Assembly (NCBI GenBank): GCA_900637135.1
Contig: LR134353.1
Location: 3,906,001 to 3,970,000 of the forward strand
Reading direction: 5' to 3'
Origin: Mycolicibacterium flavescens
GTDB lineage: Bacteria; Actinomycetota; Actinomycetes; Mycobacteriales; Mycobacteriaceae
Length of the DNA stretch: 64,000 bases
This document shows, piece by piece, positions 41,265 to 49,935 of this stretch (position 1 is its first letter; every line of letters starts with the position of its first letter). The notes beneath the pieces are model-generated. The model was not told the DNA's origin and did not search any database. It was given only the letters and a program-made list of their open reading frames with translations. A program made the translations under genes and the position numbers.

Positions 41265-42247
41265 GCCGACGCGAGTACGACGAGTCCGATGTCCGGGTGC
41301 GGCCCGGCCGAGGCTCGCGGCCGCGGACCAAGATTCGGCCCGATCACGCCGACGCGCAGGAAGCGATGGTGGTGACCGTCGACCGTGGGCGGTGGGGATG
41401 CGCGCTCGGCGGCGACCCGGACCGCCGCGTGGTCGCGATGCGGGCGCGCGAACTGGGCCGCACCCCGATCGTCGTCGGCGACGAGGTGGGAATCGTCGGC
41501 GACCTGTCCGGCCGGCCCGACACGCTGGCCCGCATCGTCCGACGCGGTGAACGGCGAACGGTGTTGCGCCGCACCGCCGATGACACCGATCCGACCGAGC
41601 GGGTCGTCGTGGCCAACGCCGACCAACTGCTGATCGTCGTCGCGCTGGCTGATCCGCCGCCGCGCACCGGGCTGGTCGAGCGCGCGCTGATCGCGGCCTA
41701 TGCCGGCGGGCTCGAGCCGATCCTGTGCCTGACGAAGACCGATCTCGCTCCGCCCGAACCGTTTGCGGCGCACTTCGCCGATCTTGATCTGACGATCACC
41801 ACGGCGGGTCGCGACGATCCGCTCGACGCGGTGGCCCCGATGCTGGCCGACCGGGTCACGGTGCTGCTCGGGCATTCGGGGGTCGGGAAGTCGACGCTGG
41901 TGAATCGCCTTGTCCCACGGGCTGAACGGGCCACCGGCGAGGTGACCGACATCGGAAAGGGCAGGCATACGTCGACCCAGTCGGTCGCGCTGCCGCTGGA
42001 CTTCGGCGGATGGGTGATCGACACGCCCGGCATCCGGTCGTTCGGACTGGCACACATCGAGCCCGACGATGTGCTGCTCGCGTTTTCAGATCTGGCCGAA
42101 GCGATCAAGGACTGCCCACGTGGTTGCGGTCACATGGGCTCGCCCGCCGATCCGGAGTGCGCGCTCGACACGTTGACCGGCCCCACGTTCGACCGCGTCG
42201 CCGCCGCCCGTCGGCTGCTGGCCGCCCTCCACGAGTCAGACTGGTAG
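41261..42247 (+). CDS. rsgA: Ribosome small-subunit-dependent GTPase RsgA
   Basis: 328 residues with circularly permuted GTPase motifs: G4 LTKTDL comes before G1 GHSGVGKST, then G3 DTPGIRSF. The C-terminal zinc site is CPRGCGHMGSPADPEC. RsgA acts in late maturation of the 30S subunit. TTG at 41261 overlaps the aroA stop as TTGA, so coupling is likely. It precedes a repeat-rich convergent gap. Confidence 0.92.
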   Translation: MSRREYDESDVRVRPGRGSRPRTKIRPDHADAQEAMVVTVDRGRWGCALGGDPDRRVVAMRARELGRTPIVVGDEVGIVGDLSGRPDTLARIVRRGERRTVLRRTADDTDPTERVVVANADQLLIVVALADPPPRTGLVERALIAAYAGGLEPILCLTKTDLAPPEPFAAHFADLDLTITTAGRDDPLDAVAPMLADRVTVLLGHSGVGKSTLVNRLVPRAERATGEVTDIGKGRHTSTQSVALPLDFGGWVIDTPGIRSFGLAHIEPDDVLLAFSDLAEAIKDCPRGCGHMGSPADPECALDTLTGPTFDRVAAARRLLAALHESDW

Positions 42248-42274
42248 CGCGCGCCTCTAACCCCCTACCCACCG

Positions 42275-42471
42275 TTGCGCGAGCGTGCGCGTCTGCATCC
42301 GACACGCCGCGGATTTACGGCACTTCTCGCACGCCCGTCGTCGACGAGAGTGCGTGAAGTGCTGTCGACGCGGGATGGCTCGGCGCCGGACGCACGGTCA
42401 CCGCGGCGCCAACGTGCGCAAAGTGTCGAGAATGCGCGGCGTGTCGTGCGCAAGCACGCACGCTCGCGCAA
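42275..42471. repeat. Nested inverted-repeat array between convergent rsgA and desA3
   Basis: Outer arms of 37 bases (42275-42311 and 42435-42471) pair with about seven mismatches. Each starts or ends with TTGCGCGAGCGTGCG and CGACACGCCGCG blocks that match perfectly. Inside, 42320-42332 (GCACTTCTCGCAC) pairs with 42350-42362 with one mismatch around GTCGTCGAC. The array fills most of the 239-bp gap between stops and has no open frame of note. It may be a termination structure for both genes or a copy of a dispersed palindromic element. The sequence composition differs from nearby coding DNA. Confidence 0.72.
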
Positions 42472-42486
42472 ACCGGAAGGAGGGGG

Positions 42487-43725
42487 CTAGGCGGCGGCCA
42501 GTTTGGCTGCGCGCTTCTCCCGGCGACGGGCCCGCACGGCCGCGATCGACGACTTGAGACCACGCCGTTGGGTCGGCTCCAGTTCGGCGAACATCCGCTC
42601 GCTGCGCGTCTCCGGCGCATTGTCAGCGGTGTCGCGCAGATACTTGTCCGGCAGCGACAGTTTGGCGATGGTCCGCCACGTCTTGCCGTACTGCACCAGG
42701 AACGAACCCGTCGTGTAGGGCAGGTCGTACTTGTCGCACACCTGCTGCACCCGAACCGAGATTTCGTGCAGACGGTTGCTCGGAAGGTCCGGATACAGAT
42801 GGTGCTCGATCTGATGGCACAGATTGCCGCTCATGAACCGCAGCACCGGGCCGCCCTCGAAGTTGGCACTGCCCAGCATCTGTCGCAGATACCACTGGCC
42901 CTTGCTCTCACCGACCATGTCGGTCTTGGTGAATTTCTCTGCGCCGTCAGGGAAGTGGCCGCAGAAGATGACCGCATTCGACCAGACGTTGCGGATCACG
43001 TTGGCGACCGCGTTCGCCGTCAGCGTCGACCGGTATGTCGCACCGGGCGACAGCGAGGTCAATGCGGGGTAGGCAACGTAGTCCTTGACCAACTGCGCGC
43101 CCGCCTTGGCGGCGAACTCGCGTGCCCGGACCTTGCTTTCGTCGCGGTTGTCCCTGCCCTTGAAGATCTTGCCCAACTCCACGTGCTGCAGGCCGACGCC
43201 CCACTCGAAGCCGAGCGCGAGAATCGTGTTGTACAGCAGGTTTCCGAGGTTGAACGGCTTCCACTTCGTGTCCCGGGTGACCCGCAACAGGCCGTAGCCC
43301 ACGTCGTCGTCCATGCCCAGGATGTTGGTGTACTTGTGATGCATGAAGTTGTGCGTGAAGCGCCAATGCTTGGACGAGCCACTCATGTCCCACTCCCATG
43401 TCGAGGAGTGAATCTCGGGATCGTTCATCCAATCCCACTGCCCGTGCATGACGTTGTGGCCGATCTCCATGTTCTCGATGATCTTGGCCACGCCCAGGGT
43501 GACGGTTCCTGCCCACCATGCCGAGCGGCGCGAGCTTGCCGCCAGCATCAGGCGGCCCGCGACCTCCAGCGCACGCTGGCCGGCGATGGTGCGACGGATA
43601 TAGCGCGCGTCGCGCTCACCGCGGGAGTCTTCGATGTCCTGCCGGATCGCATCCAGTTCTACCGCCAGACTCTCGATGTCCGCGCCAGTCAGGTGCGCGA
43701 ATTCGGGAACGTCAGTGATTGCCAT
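42487..43725 (-). CDS. desA3: DesA3, membrane stearoyl-CoA delta-9 desaturase
   Basis: 412 residues. The three histidine boxes of acyl-CoA desaturases are HNVMH (about 90-94), HNFMHH (125-130) and HQIEHH near residue 310. Hydrophobic segments between them fit a membrane enzyme. DesA3 makes oleoyl-CoA with electrons from the reductase encoded upstream (Rv3230c type). ATG 43725 has AGGAGG seven bases upstream and beats the TTG at 43731. The tail is basic (RARRREKRAAK). A 21-bp operator lies just upstream of the start. Confidence 0.94.
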   Translation of the reverse strand: MAITDVPEFAHLTGADIESLAVELDAIRQDIEDSRGERDARYIRRTIAGQRALEVAGRLMLAASSRRSAWWAGTVTLGVAKIIENMEIGHNVMHGQWDWMNDPEIHSSTWEWDMSGSSKHWRFTHNFMHHKYTNILGMDDDVGYGLLRVTRDTKWKPFNLGNLLYNTILALGFEWGVGLQHVELGKIFKGRDNRDESKVRAREFAAKAGAQLVKDYVAYPALTSLSPGATYRSTLTANAVANVIRNVWSNAVIFCGHFPDGAEKFTKTDMVGESKGQWYLRQMLGSANFEGGPVLRFMSGNLCHQIEHHLYPDLPSNRLHEISVRVQQVCDKYDLPYTTGSFLVQYGKTWRTIAKLSLPDKYLRDTADNAPETRSERMFAELEPTQRRGLKSSIAAVRARRREKRAAKLAAA

Positions 43726-43746
43726 CGTCAAGCCTCCTCTCGCGTG

Positions 43747-43781
43747 CCTACGTTACCGTAACCTACGTACCCGTAGGTTAC
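43747..43781. promoter_or_regulatory. desA3 operator region with overlapping palindromes
   Basis: 43747-43767 (CCTACGTTACCGTAACCTAC plus G) matches 44932-44952 in 20 of 21 bases. Within it GTTAC-C-GTAAC (43752-43762) is palindromic. A second palindrome GTAACCTAC-GTACCC-GTAGGTTAC (43758-43781) overlaps it. The location 22 bases before the desA3 ATG suggests repressor binding over the promoter. Confidence 0.75.
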
Positions 43782-43794
43782 CGGCCAGTAAACC

Positions 43795-44928
43795 TCAGAC
43801 ATCGAGCACGCAATCGCCGGATGCCGCGGAGATACAGGTCTGTACCCGGCTGCCCGGCTCGTGCTCGACGCCGGTGCGCAGGTCACGGACGTGGCCCTCG
43901 ACCAGACCCACCACACATGACTGGCAGATACCCATCCGGCAGCCGAACGGCATCTGGACCCCGACCTGCTCCCCGGCGTCCATCAGCGGAGTCGCGGCGT
44001 CCACGGTGGCCGTCTTGCCGCTGCGCGCGAACTCGACGGTGCCGCCCTGCCCGTGCACGGCGGCCTTGGACACCGCGAAACGCTCGAGGTGCAGGCGTTC
44101 GCCGAGGCCGGCGCTCGACCAGCACCGCTGGGCGGCATCGAGCATGCCCTCGGGACCACACGCCCAGGTCTGTCGCTCGCGCCAGTCGGGCACCTCGTCG
44201 TCGAGGCGCGACAGGTCCAGCCGGCCCTGGGTGCGCGTCGCGCGTGCCCGCAGTCGGTAGGAGTGGTGCGCGCGGGCCAGCTCGGCGAGTTCGGAGGCGA
44301 ACATGACATCGGATTCGGTTGGCGCAGAATGCAAGTGGACGATATCGGTGATCTGGTCGCGGCGGACCAGGGTCCGCAGCATCGAGATCACGGGCGTGAT
44401 ACCGGAGCCGCCGGTGAGGAACAGCACCTTCGCCGGGGCGGGGTCGGGCATGACGAAGTTGCCCTGCGGCGCGGCCAGCCGCACGATCGTGCCGGGCGCC
44501 AACCCGTCGACCAGATGCGTCGACAGGAACCCTTCTGGCATGGCCTTGACCGTGATGGTGATGGTTCGGGTGGTGCGCGACGGCGCCGAGGTCAGCGAAT
44601 AGGACCGCCAGCGCCAACGGCCGTCGATCTGCACGCCGATTCCGATGTACTGGCCGGGCTGGTAGTCGAACGAGAAGCCCCAGCCCGGCTTGATGACCAG
44701 CGTCGCCGAGTCCTCGGTTTCGCGCCGGACGCTCAGCACCCGGCCGCGCAACTCACGCGCCGACCACAGCGGGTTGGCGAGTTTGAGGTAGTCGTCGGGC
44801 AGCAGCGGCGTGGTGATCCGTCCCACGATGGTCCGCAGCGCGTGCAGGCCCGGGTGCTTGGTCCCGGCGACCGTCGGCTTCACCGTGTCGGCGACATTGG
44901 CCGACACCTTGATGGAGTTCTTGGCCAT
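43795..44928 (-). CDS. Ferredoxin reductase-type oxidoreductase, DesA3 electron donor (Rv3230c-like)
   Basis: 377 residues. The FAD domain has RWRWRSYSLTSAP (RxYS), then the NAD(P)H domain GGSGITPVISM and TWACGPEGM. The C-terminal plant-type 2Fe-2S domain has PFGCRMGICQSC with the fourth cysteine in RVQTCISA. This single-chain reductase passes electrons from NADPH to DesA3. The ATG 44928 lies three bases downstream of the shared operator, and no Shine-Dalgarno is visible, so the mRNA may be leaderless. Its stop is 69 bases before the desA3 ATG. Confidence 0.93.
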   Translation of the reverse strand: MAKNSIKVSANVADTVKPTVAGTKHPGLHALRTIVGRITTPLLPDDYLKLANPLWSARELRGRVLSVRRETEDSATLVIKPGWGFSFDYQPGQYIGIGVQIDGRWRWRSYSLTSAPSRTTRTITITVKAMPEGFLSTHLVDGLAPGTIVRLAAPQGNFVMPDPAPAKVLFLTGGSGITPVISMLRTLVRRDQITDIVHLHSAPTESDVMFASELAELARAHHSYRLRARATRTQGRLDLSRLDDEVPDWRERQTWACGPEGMLDAAQRCWSSAGLGERLHLERFAVSKAAVHGQGGTVEFARSGKTATVDAATPLMDAGEQVGVQMPFGCRMGICQSCVVGLVEGHVRDLRTGVEHEPGSRVQTCISAASGDCVLDV

Positions 44929-44931
44929 GAA

Positions 44932-44952
44932 CCTACGGTACCGTAACCTACG
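44932..44952. promoter_or_regulatory. Operator of the desaturase-reductase gene, copy of the desA3 box
   Basis: CCTACGGTACCGTAACCTAC plus G differs from the desA3 copy at one base. The core TACGGTACCGTA (44934-44945) is a perfect palindrome. It overlaps the expected -10/start region of the gene. Confidence 0.75.
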
Positions 44953-44988
44953 CTGCCGTATCCAGCCGAGATCAAGGCCGATGCGGGC

Positions 44989-45486
44989 TCAGAGCAGTTC
45001 AAGCAGGAACGGCAACTCCTGCGGCGCGTACCAGGCCAGGTCGTGGTCCTGGGCATCACCGACGACGAAGTCGGCATCCTCGTCGCCGAGGTCCGCGTCG
45101 TCGACGGCCTCGATCGCGGGCAACACCGCGGACTCGGCCTCGGCATTGTCGACATAGGCGGCGATGACGTCCTCGAAGGCGACCGGACCGGCCAACCGCA
45201 CCACCGCGTCATCGAGATCGGGGCGCGGCGTCACGTCGTCGACCTCGGCCTCCACCACTGCGCGGCGCGGCGGCAGGTCGCCCACCCCTTCGCTCCCGAG
45301 CAGGCGCAGCGACGCCAGCGCGGCTTCCCGGCGCGCGACCTCGGCGAGTTCTTCGTCGTCGCCCTCGGCGTAGGACTCGCGCAGGGCGGGCGTCACCGCG
45401 AACGCCGTACCGCTGCGGGCATGGAGCACCCGGTCGGCCACGAGCTGCTGCAGCATGGTCAGGGTCGCGGGGATGTAGACGCGCAC
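44989..45486 (-). CDS. DUF6912-type hypothetical protein (Rv3231c-like)
   Basis: 165 residues. It starts MRVYIPATLTMLQQLV and has an acidic middle and end (EAVDDADLGDEDADFVVGDAQDHDLAWYAPQELPFLL). This matches the mycobacterial Rv3231c family, cytosolic and uncharacterised. GTG 45486 is nine bases from the transporter stop on the same strand, so the two genes are probably co-transcribed. In M. tuberculosis the next gene is ppk2; here a transporter takes that place. Confidence 0.82.
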   Translation of the reverse strand: MRVYIPATLTMLQQLVADRVLHARSGTAFAVTPALRESYAEGDDEELAEVARREAALASLRLLGSEGVGDLPPRRAVVEAEVDDVTPRPDLDDAVVRLAGPVAFEDVIAAYVDNAEAESAVLPAIEAVDDADLGDEDADFVVGDAQDHDLAWYAPQELPFLLELL

Positions 45487-45495
45487 CAGGCGAGA

Positions 45496-47250
45496 TTAGT
45501 CGTCAGGCGATTTCTCGCTCGCCGGATCCTTCTCCACCGAGATGACGAAATCGTCACCGTGCTCCGTGACACCGTGGATGACCGCGCTGTCGACGGCCTC
45601 TTCGGCATACTTCTTTCGCACCATCATCGGGTCGCGGCGCAGGTCCTTGACCAACCCCACGGCCAGGCCGACCATCACCACGACGAACGGCAGCGCCGCG
45701 ATGATGGTGATGGACTGCAACCCGGTCAACGCGTCCTCCCCGCCGACCAGCAGCATCACCGCAGCGACGGCGCCGGTGGCTACACCCCAGAAGATCACGG
45801 TGGCTCGACCGGGTCTGATCGTGCCGCGTTCGGACAGCGATCCCATCACCACCGACGCGGCGTCCGCGCCGGAGACGAAGAAGATCGCCACCAGCACCAT
45901 CACCAGCACGCTGGCGATGGTCGCGATCGGATACTGCTCGAGCAGGCCGAACAGCTGAGCCTCGATGCTGCCTTCGCCGGCGAGGTCGGTGCCCTCCTGC
46001 TGTACGCGGATCGCCGACCCGCCGAACACCGCGAACCACACCAGTGACACCAGGCTCGGCACCAACAACACTCCGGTGACGAACTGACGGATGGTGCGCC
46101 CCCGCGAGATCCGCGCGATGAACATGCCGACGAACGGCGTCCACGACACCCACCACGCCCAGTAGAAGATCGTCCACGACTGCAGCCACACGTTGACCGC
46201 GGAGCCCTCGGCGCCGGTGCGCGCCGACATCATCGCGAAGTCGGCCATGTAGCTGCCCAGCGATGTCGGCAGCAGGTTGAGGATGAAAACCGTTGGCCCG
46301 ACGACGAATACGAAGAACGCAAGCACCATCGCCAGCACCATGTTGATGTTGGACAGCCACTGGATGCCGCGCGCGACCCCGGAGACCGCCGACAGCACGA
46401 ACGCGATCGTGAGCACCGTGATGATGACGACGAGGATGGTGTTGCCCGTTTCCCCGATACCGCCGACGATCTGCAGGCCGCTGCGGATCTGCAGCGCACC
46501 CAGACCGAGTGAGGCGGCCGAGCCGAACAGCGTGGCGAAGATCGCCAGCATGTCGATGACCTTGCCCCACGGTCCGTTGGCGCGCGAGCCCAGCAGCGGT
46601 TCGAACGCCGCGCTGATCAGCTGCAGCCGGCCCTTGCGGTAGACGCCGTAGGCGATCGCCAGGCCGACCACCGCGTAGATCGCCCACGGGTGCAGCGACC
46701 AGTGGAACAGCGTGGTGGCCATCGCGGTCTGCACGGCCTCGGTGTTGCCCGGCTCGCCGGTGCCCGGTGGCGGTGTCGCGTAGTGCGACAGCGGCTCGGC
46801 CACCCCGAAGAACATCAGCCCGATCCCCATGCCGGCGCTGAACATCATCGCGACCCACGACACCCCGTGGAACTCGGGTTCCTCGTCGTCACGACCGAGC
46901 GGGATGGCGCCGAAGCGACCGATCGCCAGCCACAGGATGAACACCACGAAACCGGAGGCCGTCAGCACGAACAGCCACCCGGTGTTGTCCATCACCCACG
47001 TCAGCGCGCTGTCCGAAGCGGAGGCCAGCGACTCCGTGCTGACGAAGCCCCACACCAGGAAGGCAATCGCAATGACCGCGGTGACCCCGAAGACGACCCA
47101 GTCCACGCCGCGCGAGCGGGTGAACGCGTCATCATGTGGCGGCAGGTCGAGTGCCGGGTGGGGTACGACGGAATCGGTCGGCGATCGAAATGCGCGCTGT
47201 GTGGCGGACCTGGCTTTTCCTGGCGTCTCGTTCTCTGCGCTCGTGGTCAT
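45496..47250 (-). CDS. BCCT-family betaine/choline/carnitine transporter
   Basis: 584 residues with about twelve membrane segments. Family hallmarks are the glycine-rich substrate/Na+ segment SAGMGIGLMFFGVAEPLSHY and the aromatic box YWAWWVSWTPFVGMFIARISRGRTIRQF. The C-terminus is short (about 60 residues), charged and regulatory in osmosensing members. It imports a quaternary amine with Na+ or H+. ATG 47250 (MTTSAENETPG) is chosen; TTG/GTG extensions to 47289 are possible. It is not in the M. tuberculosis order as I recall it, so it is a local insertion or replacement. Confidence 0.92.
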   Translation of the reverse strand: MTTSAENETPGKARSATQRAFRSPTDSVVPHPALDLPPHDDAFTRSRGVDWVVFGVTAVIAIAFLVWGFVSTESLASASDSALTWVMDNTGWLFVLTASGFVVFILWLAIGRFGAIPLGRDDEEPEFHGVSWVAMMFSAGMGIGLMFFGVAEPLSHYATPPPGTGEPGNTEAVQTAMATTLFHWSLHPWAIYAVVGLAIAYGVYRKGRLQLISAAFEPLLGSRANGPWGKVIDMLAIFATLFGSAASLGLGALQIRSGLQIVGGIGETGNTILVVIITVLTIAFVLSAVSGVARGIQWLSNINMVLAMVLAFFVFVVGPTVFILNLLPTSLGSYMADFAMMSARTGAEGSAVNVWLQSWTIFYWAWWVSWTPFVGMFIARISRGRTIRQFVTGVLLVPSLVSLVWFAVFGGSAIRVQQEGTDLAGEGSIEAQLFGLLEQYPIATIASVLVMVLVAIFFVSGADAASVVMGSLSERGTIRPGRATVIFWGVATGAVAAVMLLVGGEDALTGLQSITIIAALPFVVVMVGLAVGLVKDLRRDPMMVRKKYAEEAVDSAVIHGVTEHGDDFVISVEKDPASEKSPDD

Positions 47251-47311
47251 GGTGACCCAATTCGACCCCGCTGGCGGTGAGAGAGTCAATCCCGCAAACG
47301 CACAGCAGGTG

Positions 47312-48721
47312 TTATTGGGCCGCTTCTAGCAGTTCTTCCATCGATTCGCGCAGCAGACTCGGCAAAACATCGACGTCGCTCATGGCGTCGCGGTCGGCAT
47401 TGATGCCGAAGTAGACCATGCCGTGGTAGGACGTCACCCCCAGCGCCAGCACCTGGTTGCTCAAGAGCGGCGGTACCGCGTAGGTCTCCAGCAGTTTGGT
47501 GCCCGCGATGTACATCTGATGCTGTGCACCCGGCACGTTGGTGATCAGCAGGTTGAACTGGCGCGCCGAGAACGTGGTCGCCACCCGGATGCCCATCGCG
47601 TGCAGGGTCGGCGGGGCGAACCCGGACAGCGTCACGATGGTTCTCGCGTCGACCAGGCTCGCGGCGGTGGACGCCGATTCGGTGGCGTGGGCGATCTGCG
47701 AGAGCCGCACCACCGGGTTGCCCTCACCGACGGGAAGGTCGACGAGGAACGGCGTCACCTCGCTGATGGCCTGACCCGGGCCGGTCGCGTCGAGTTCGGC
47801 ATCCGGATACACCGACATGGGCGCCATCGCCCGCACCCTCGCGGTCGAGGTCACCGGTTCACCGCGCGACATCAGCCAATTGCGTAACGCGCCGGCCACC
47901 ACGGCCAGCACCACGTCGTTGACGTCGCAGTCGTAGCGGGCGCGCACCGCGCGGAAGTCCTCGAGCCGTCCGCAGGCGACGGTGAACCGCCGGTTGCGCG
48001 ACACTGTGGTGTTCAGCGGGCTGCTCGGCGCGGTGCCGCGCGCCACGGTGCGGGCCACCTCGAGGGCGCGGCGGCCCATGTCGACCAACTGGCCAGCGTT
48101 GGTGGCGACGTCGACGACGGCGTTGCGGACCGCAGTGATCTGCTCGGCGGGCCGGGTGATCCACTCACCGAGCGCACCGAGCAGCAACTGCCGATCGCTG
48201 GGCTCGCGCAACGGGATCCAGATGTCCTCACCGAACTCCGGCGGCTTCTGGGTGCGGTCGGCGATGACGTGGCCGATCTCGAGGGCCGTCATGCCGTTCA
48301 CCAACGCCTGGTGCGACTTCGTGTAGATCGCGAGGCGGTTCTTGGCCAGGCCTTCGATCAGGTACATCTCCCACAGCGGCCGCGACCTGTCCAGCGGCCG
48401 GGACCCCAGCCGCGCAATGAGTTCGTGCAACTGGGCGTCGCTGCCCGGCGACGGCAGCGCGGAGCGACGGATGTGGTAGGTGATGTCGAAGTCGCGATCG
48501 TCCACCCACACCGGGCGCGCCAGGCCCAACGTCACCTCACGCACCTTCTGCCGGTAGCGGGGTATCTGTGGCAGCCGCTGTTCGACGGTGGCCAGCAGGG
48601 TCTCGTAGCTCAGGCCGCTGCGGGGCTTGCGAAGGATCGCCAGCGAACCCACGTACATCGGCGTCGACGTGTTCTCCAGGCGGTAGAACGACGCATCCGC
48701 CGTCGACAACCGGGTGACCAT
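47312..48721 (-). CDS. Wax ester synthase/diacylglycerol acyltransferase family protein (Tgs3-like)
   Basis: 469 residues. N-terminal STADASFYRLENTSTPMYVG and the C-terminal NVPGAQHQMYIAG are typical WS/DGAT strings. The catalytic HHxxxDG of active enzymes reads HQALVNG here (KSHQALVNGMTA), with the second His and the Asp both changed. Acyl transfer may therefore be weak or absent, unless only the first histidine is needed. The overall sequence resembles Rv3233c/Rv3234c (Tgs3). ATG 48721 has GGGGAGGGG about eleven bases upstream. Confidence 0.88.
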   Translation of the reverse strand: MVTRLSTADASFYRLENTSTPMYVGSLAILRKPRSGLSYETLLATVEQRLPQIPRYRQKVREVTLGLARPVWVDDRDFDITYHIRRSALPSPGSDAQLHELIARLGSRPLDRSRPLWEMYLIEGLAKNRLAIYTKSHQALVNGMTALEIGHVIADRTQKPPEFGEDIWIPLREPSDRQLLLGALGEWITRPAEQITAVRNAVVDVATNAGQLVDMGRRALEVARTVARGTAPSSPLNTTVSRNRRFTVACGRLEDFRAVRARYDCDVNDVVLAVVAGALRNWLMSRGEPVTSTARVRAMAPMSVYPDAELDATGPGQAISEVTPFLVDLPVGEGNPVVRLSQIAHATESASTAASLVDARTIVTLSGFAPPTLHAMGIRVATTFSARQFNLLITNVPGAQHQMYIAGTKLLETYAVPPLLSNQVLALGVTSYHGMVYFGINADRDAMSDVDVLPSLLRESMEELLEAAQ

Positions 48722-48923
48722 CGCGACGTCGCCCCTCCCCTGTACTGCCCGCGGTCCGACCGCGGGCGCCGAAGTCCCCGCCACGCTATAGGCAAACCCC
48801 GCGGATGCGCATCACGGGTGCTTATCGCTGTCTGGGAGCCCCCGCGGACCGTGCGATCATGGTGGTGTCTGCCAACTCTCCAGCAGACGGGTCCTGTCTC
48901 GTCGAGTCGCTGGAGAACGCGTT

Positions 48924-49445
48924 GTGACATCCTTCCGCACCCCTGCCGAGGCCGCGTCCGGCCCCGACCAACAGCGACCGGCTGCGCTGGTGGCACCGGT
49001 CATCGACTGTGAACCGCCTCCCCTCGGTGTCGGCGCCTGTCCGCCACCGTCGCCAAAAGCGCTGCGCCGCCGACCATCCGCCGGTGTACACACTCGGCGC
49101 CCGCAAATGCCGATCCCCGCCGAGCCCGCCCCGCCGCGCGCGGCGGTCGCCTTCGCCGATGCGGCGTTGCGCAGGGTGCTCGAGGTGATCGACCGGCGGC
49201 GCCCCGTCGCCCAGTTGCAACCGCTGTTGGCACCGGCGCTGATCGAAACCGTGCTCACGCTGACCCGCCACCCGCACTCGACCGTCGCCACCCTGCGCCG
49301 GCTCAGGGTGCGCGTGACCGATGACGACGGTCCTGCCGCGGAGGTATTCGGCACTTACAGTCGCGGACAGCGCATCCGCGCTATCGCGGCGCGCATCGCT
49401 TACGACGGCCGGCGCTGGCGGGTGGTCGCGCTGCAGATCGGTTGA
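48924..49445 (+). CDS. Rv3235-family hypothetical protein
   Basis: 173 residues. Residues 1-70 are proline-rich and low in order (CEPPPLGVGACPPPSP). The rest is a folded, arginine-rich domain with ALRRVLEVIDRRRPVAQLQPLLAPALIETV and FGTYSRGQRIRAIAARIAYDGRRWRVVALQIG. The C-terminal half has the look of the Rv3235 family. This Rv3235-like C-terminal domain is often encoded next to secA in actinobacteria. GTG 48924 is the only clear start. Function unknown. Confidence 0.8.
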   Translation: MTSFRTPAEAASGPDQQRPAALVAPVIDCEPPPLGVGACPPPSPKALRRRPSAGVHTRRPQMPIPAEPAPPRAAVAFADAALRRVLEVIDRRRPVAQLQPLLAPALIETVLTLTRHPHSTVATLRRLRVRVTDDDGPAAEVFGTYSRGQRIRAIAARIAYDGRRWRVVALQIG

Positions 49446-49449
49446 GCGC

Positions 49450-49455
49450 TAGCCT
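49450..49455 (+). promoter_or_regulatory. -10 box of a probable leaderless promoter for the SRPBCC gene
   Basis: TAGCCT ends six bases before the GTG at 49462, with no Shine-Dalgarno in between, and begins four bases after the preceding stop codon. Confidence 0.5.
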
Positions 49456-49461
49456 GCTCGC

Positions 49462-49935
49462 GTGCAGGGAGACTCGATCAGCGTGCAGCGCGTCATCAAG
49501 GCGCCCCCGGACGCGATCTTCGCGTTACTCGCCGACGCCGGCAGGCATCCGGCCTTCGACGGCTCGGGCACCGTCGCTCACACATCCGGCGAGAAGTCTC
49601 AACCTCTGTCTGCCGGTGCGACATTCGGCATGGCGATGCGCGGAAGGCCCGAGTCGGTGTTCCTTGGATACCGGACCACCAACACCGTCGTCGAGTTCGA
49701 ACCGGACCGCCGCATCGCGTGGAAGACGACGATGGGTCCCCTCGGGCTGATCGGCGGGCGCATCTGGCGTTACGAGCTCGAACCGACACCGGAGGGCACG
49801 CTGGTGCGCGAAACCTGGGACGTATCCGAGGACCGGCAACGCCTGCTGCTCAAGAGGGGCGGCGCACCCAAGCAAGCCGAAGACGGGATGCGCGCCACGC
49901 TGCGCCGTATCGCCGCGCTCGTCGAGCCCTCTTAA
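49462..49935 (+). CDS. SRPBCC (START-like) ligand-binding protein
   Basis: 157 residues. Beginning ISVQRVIKAPPDAIFALLADAGRHPAFDGSG it matches the polyketide cyclase/START-like fold (IxAPxxxVWxLLxD). Strands FGMAMRG, IAWKTTMG and GTLVRETWDVSED follow, and a C-terminal helix MRATLRRIAALVE completes the cup. Such proteins bind hydrophobic ligands in the cytosol. The stop overlaps the convergent secA1 stop by four bases. Ligand unknown. Confidence 0.82.
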   Translation: MQGDSISVQRVIKAPPDAIFALLADAGRHPAFDGSGTVAHTSGEKSQPLSAGATFGMAMRGRPESVFLGYRTTNTVVEFEPDRRIAWKTTMGPLGLIGGRIWRYELEPTPEGTLVRETWDVSEDRQRLLLKRGGAPKQAEDGMRATLRRIAALVEPS

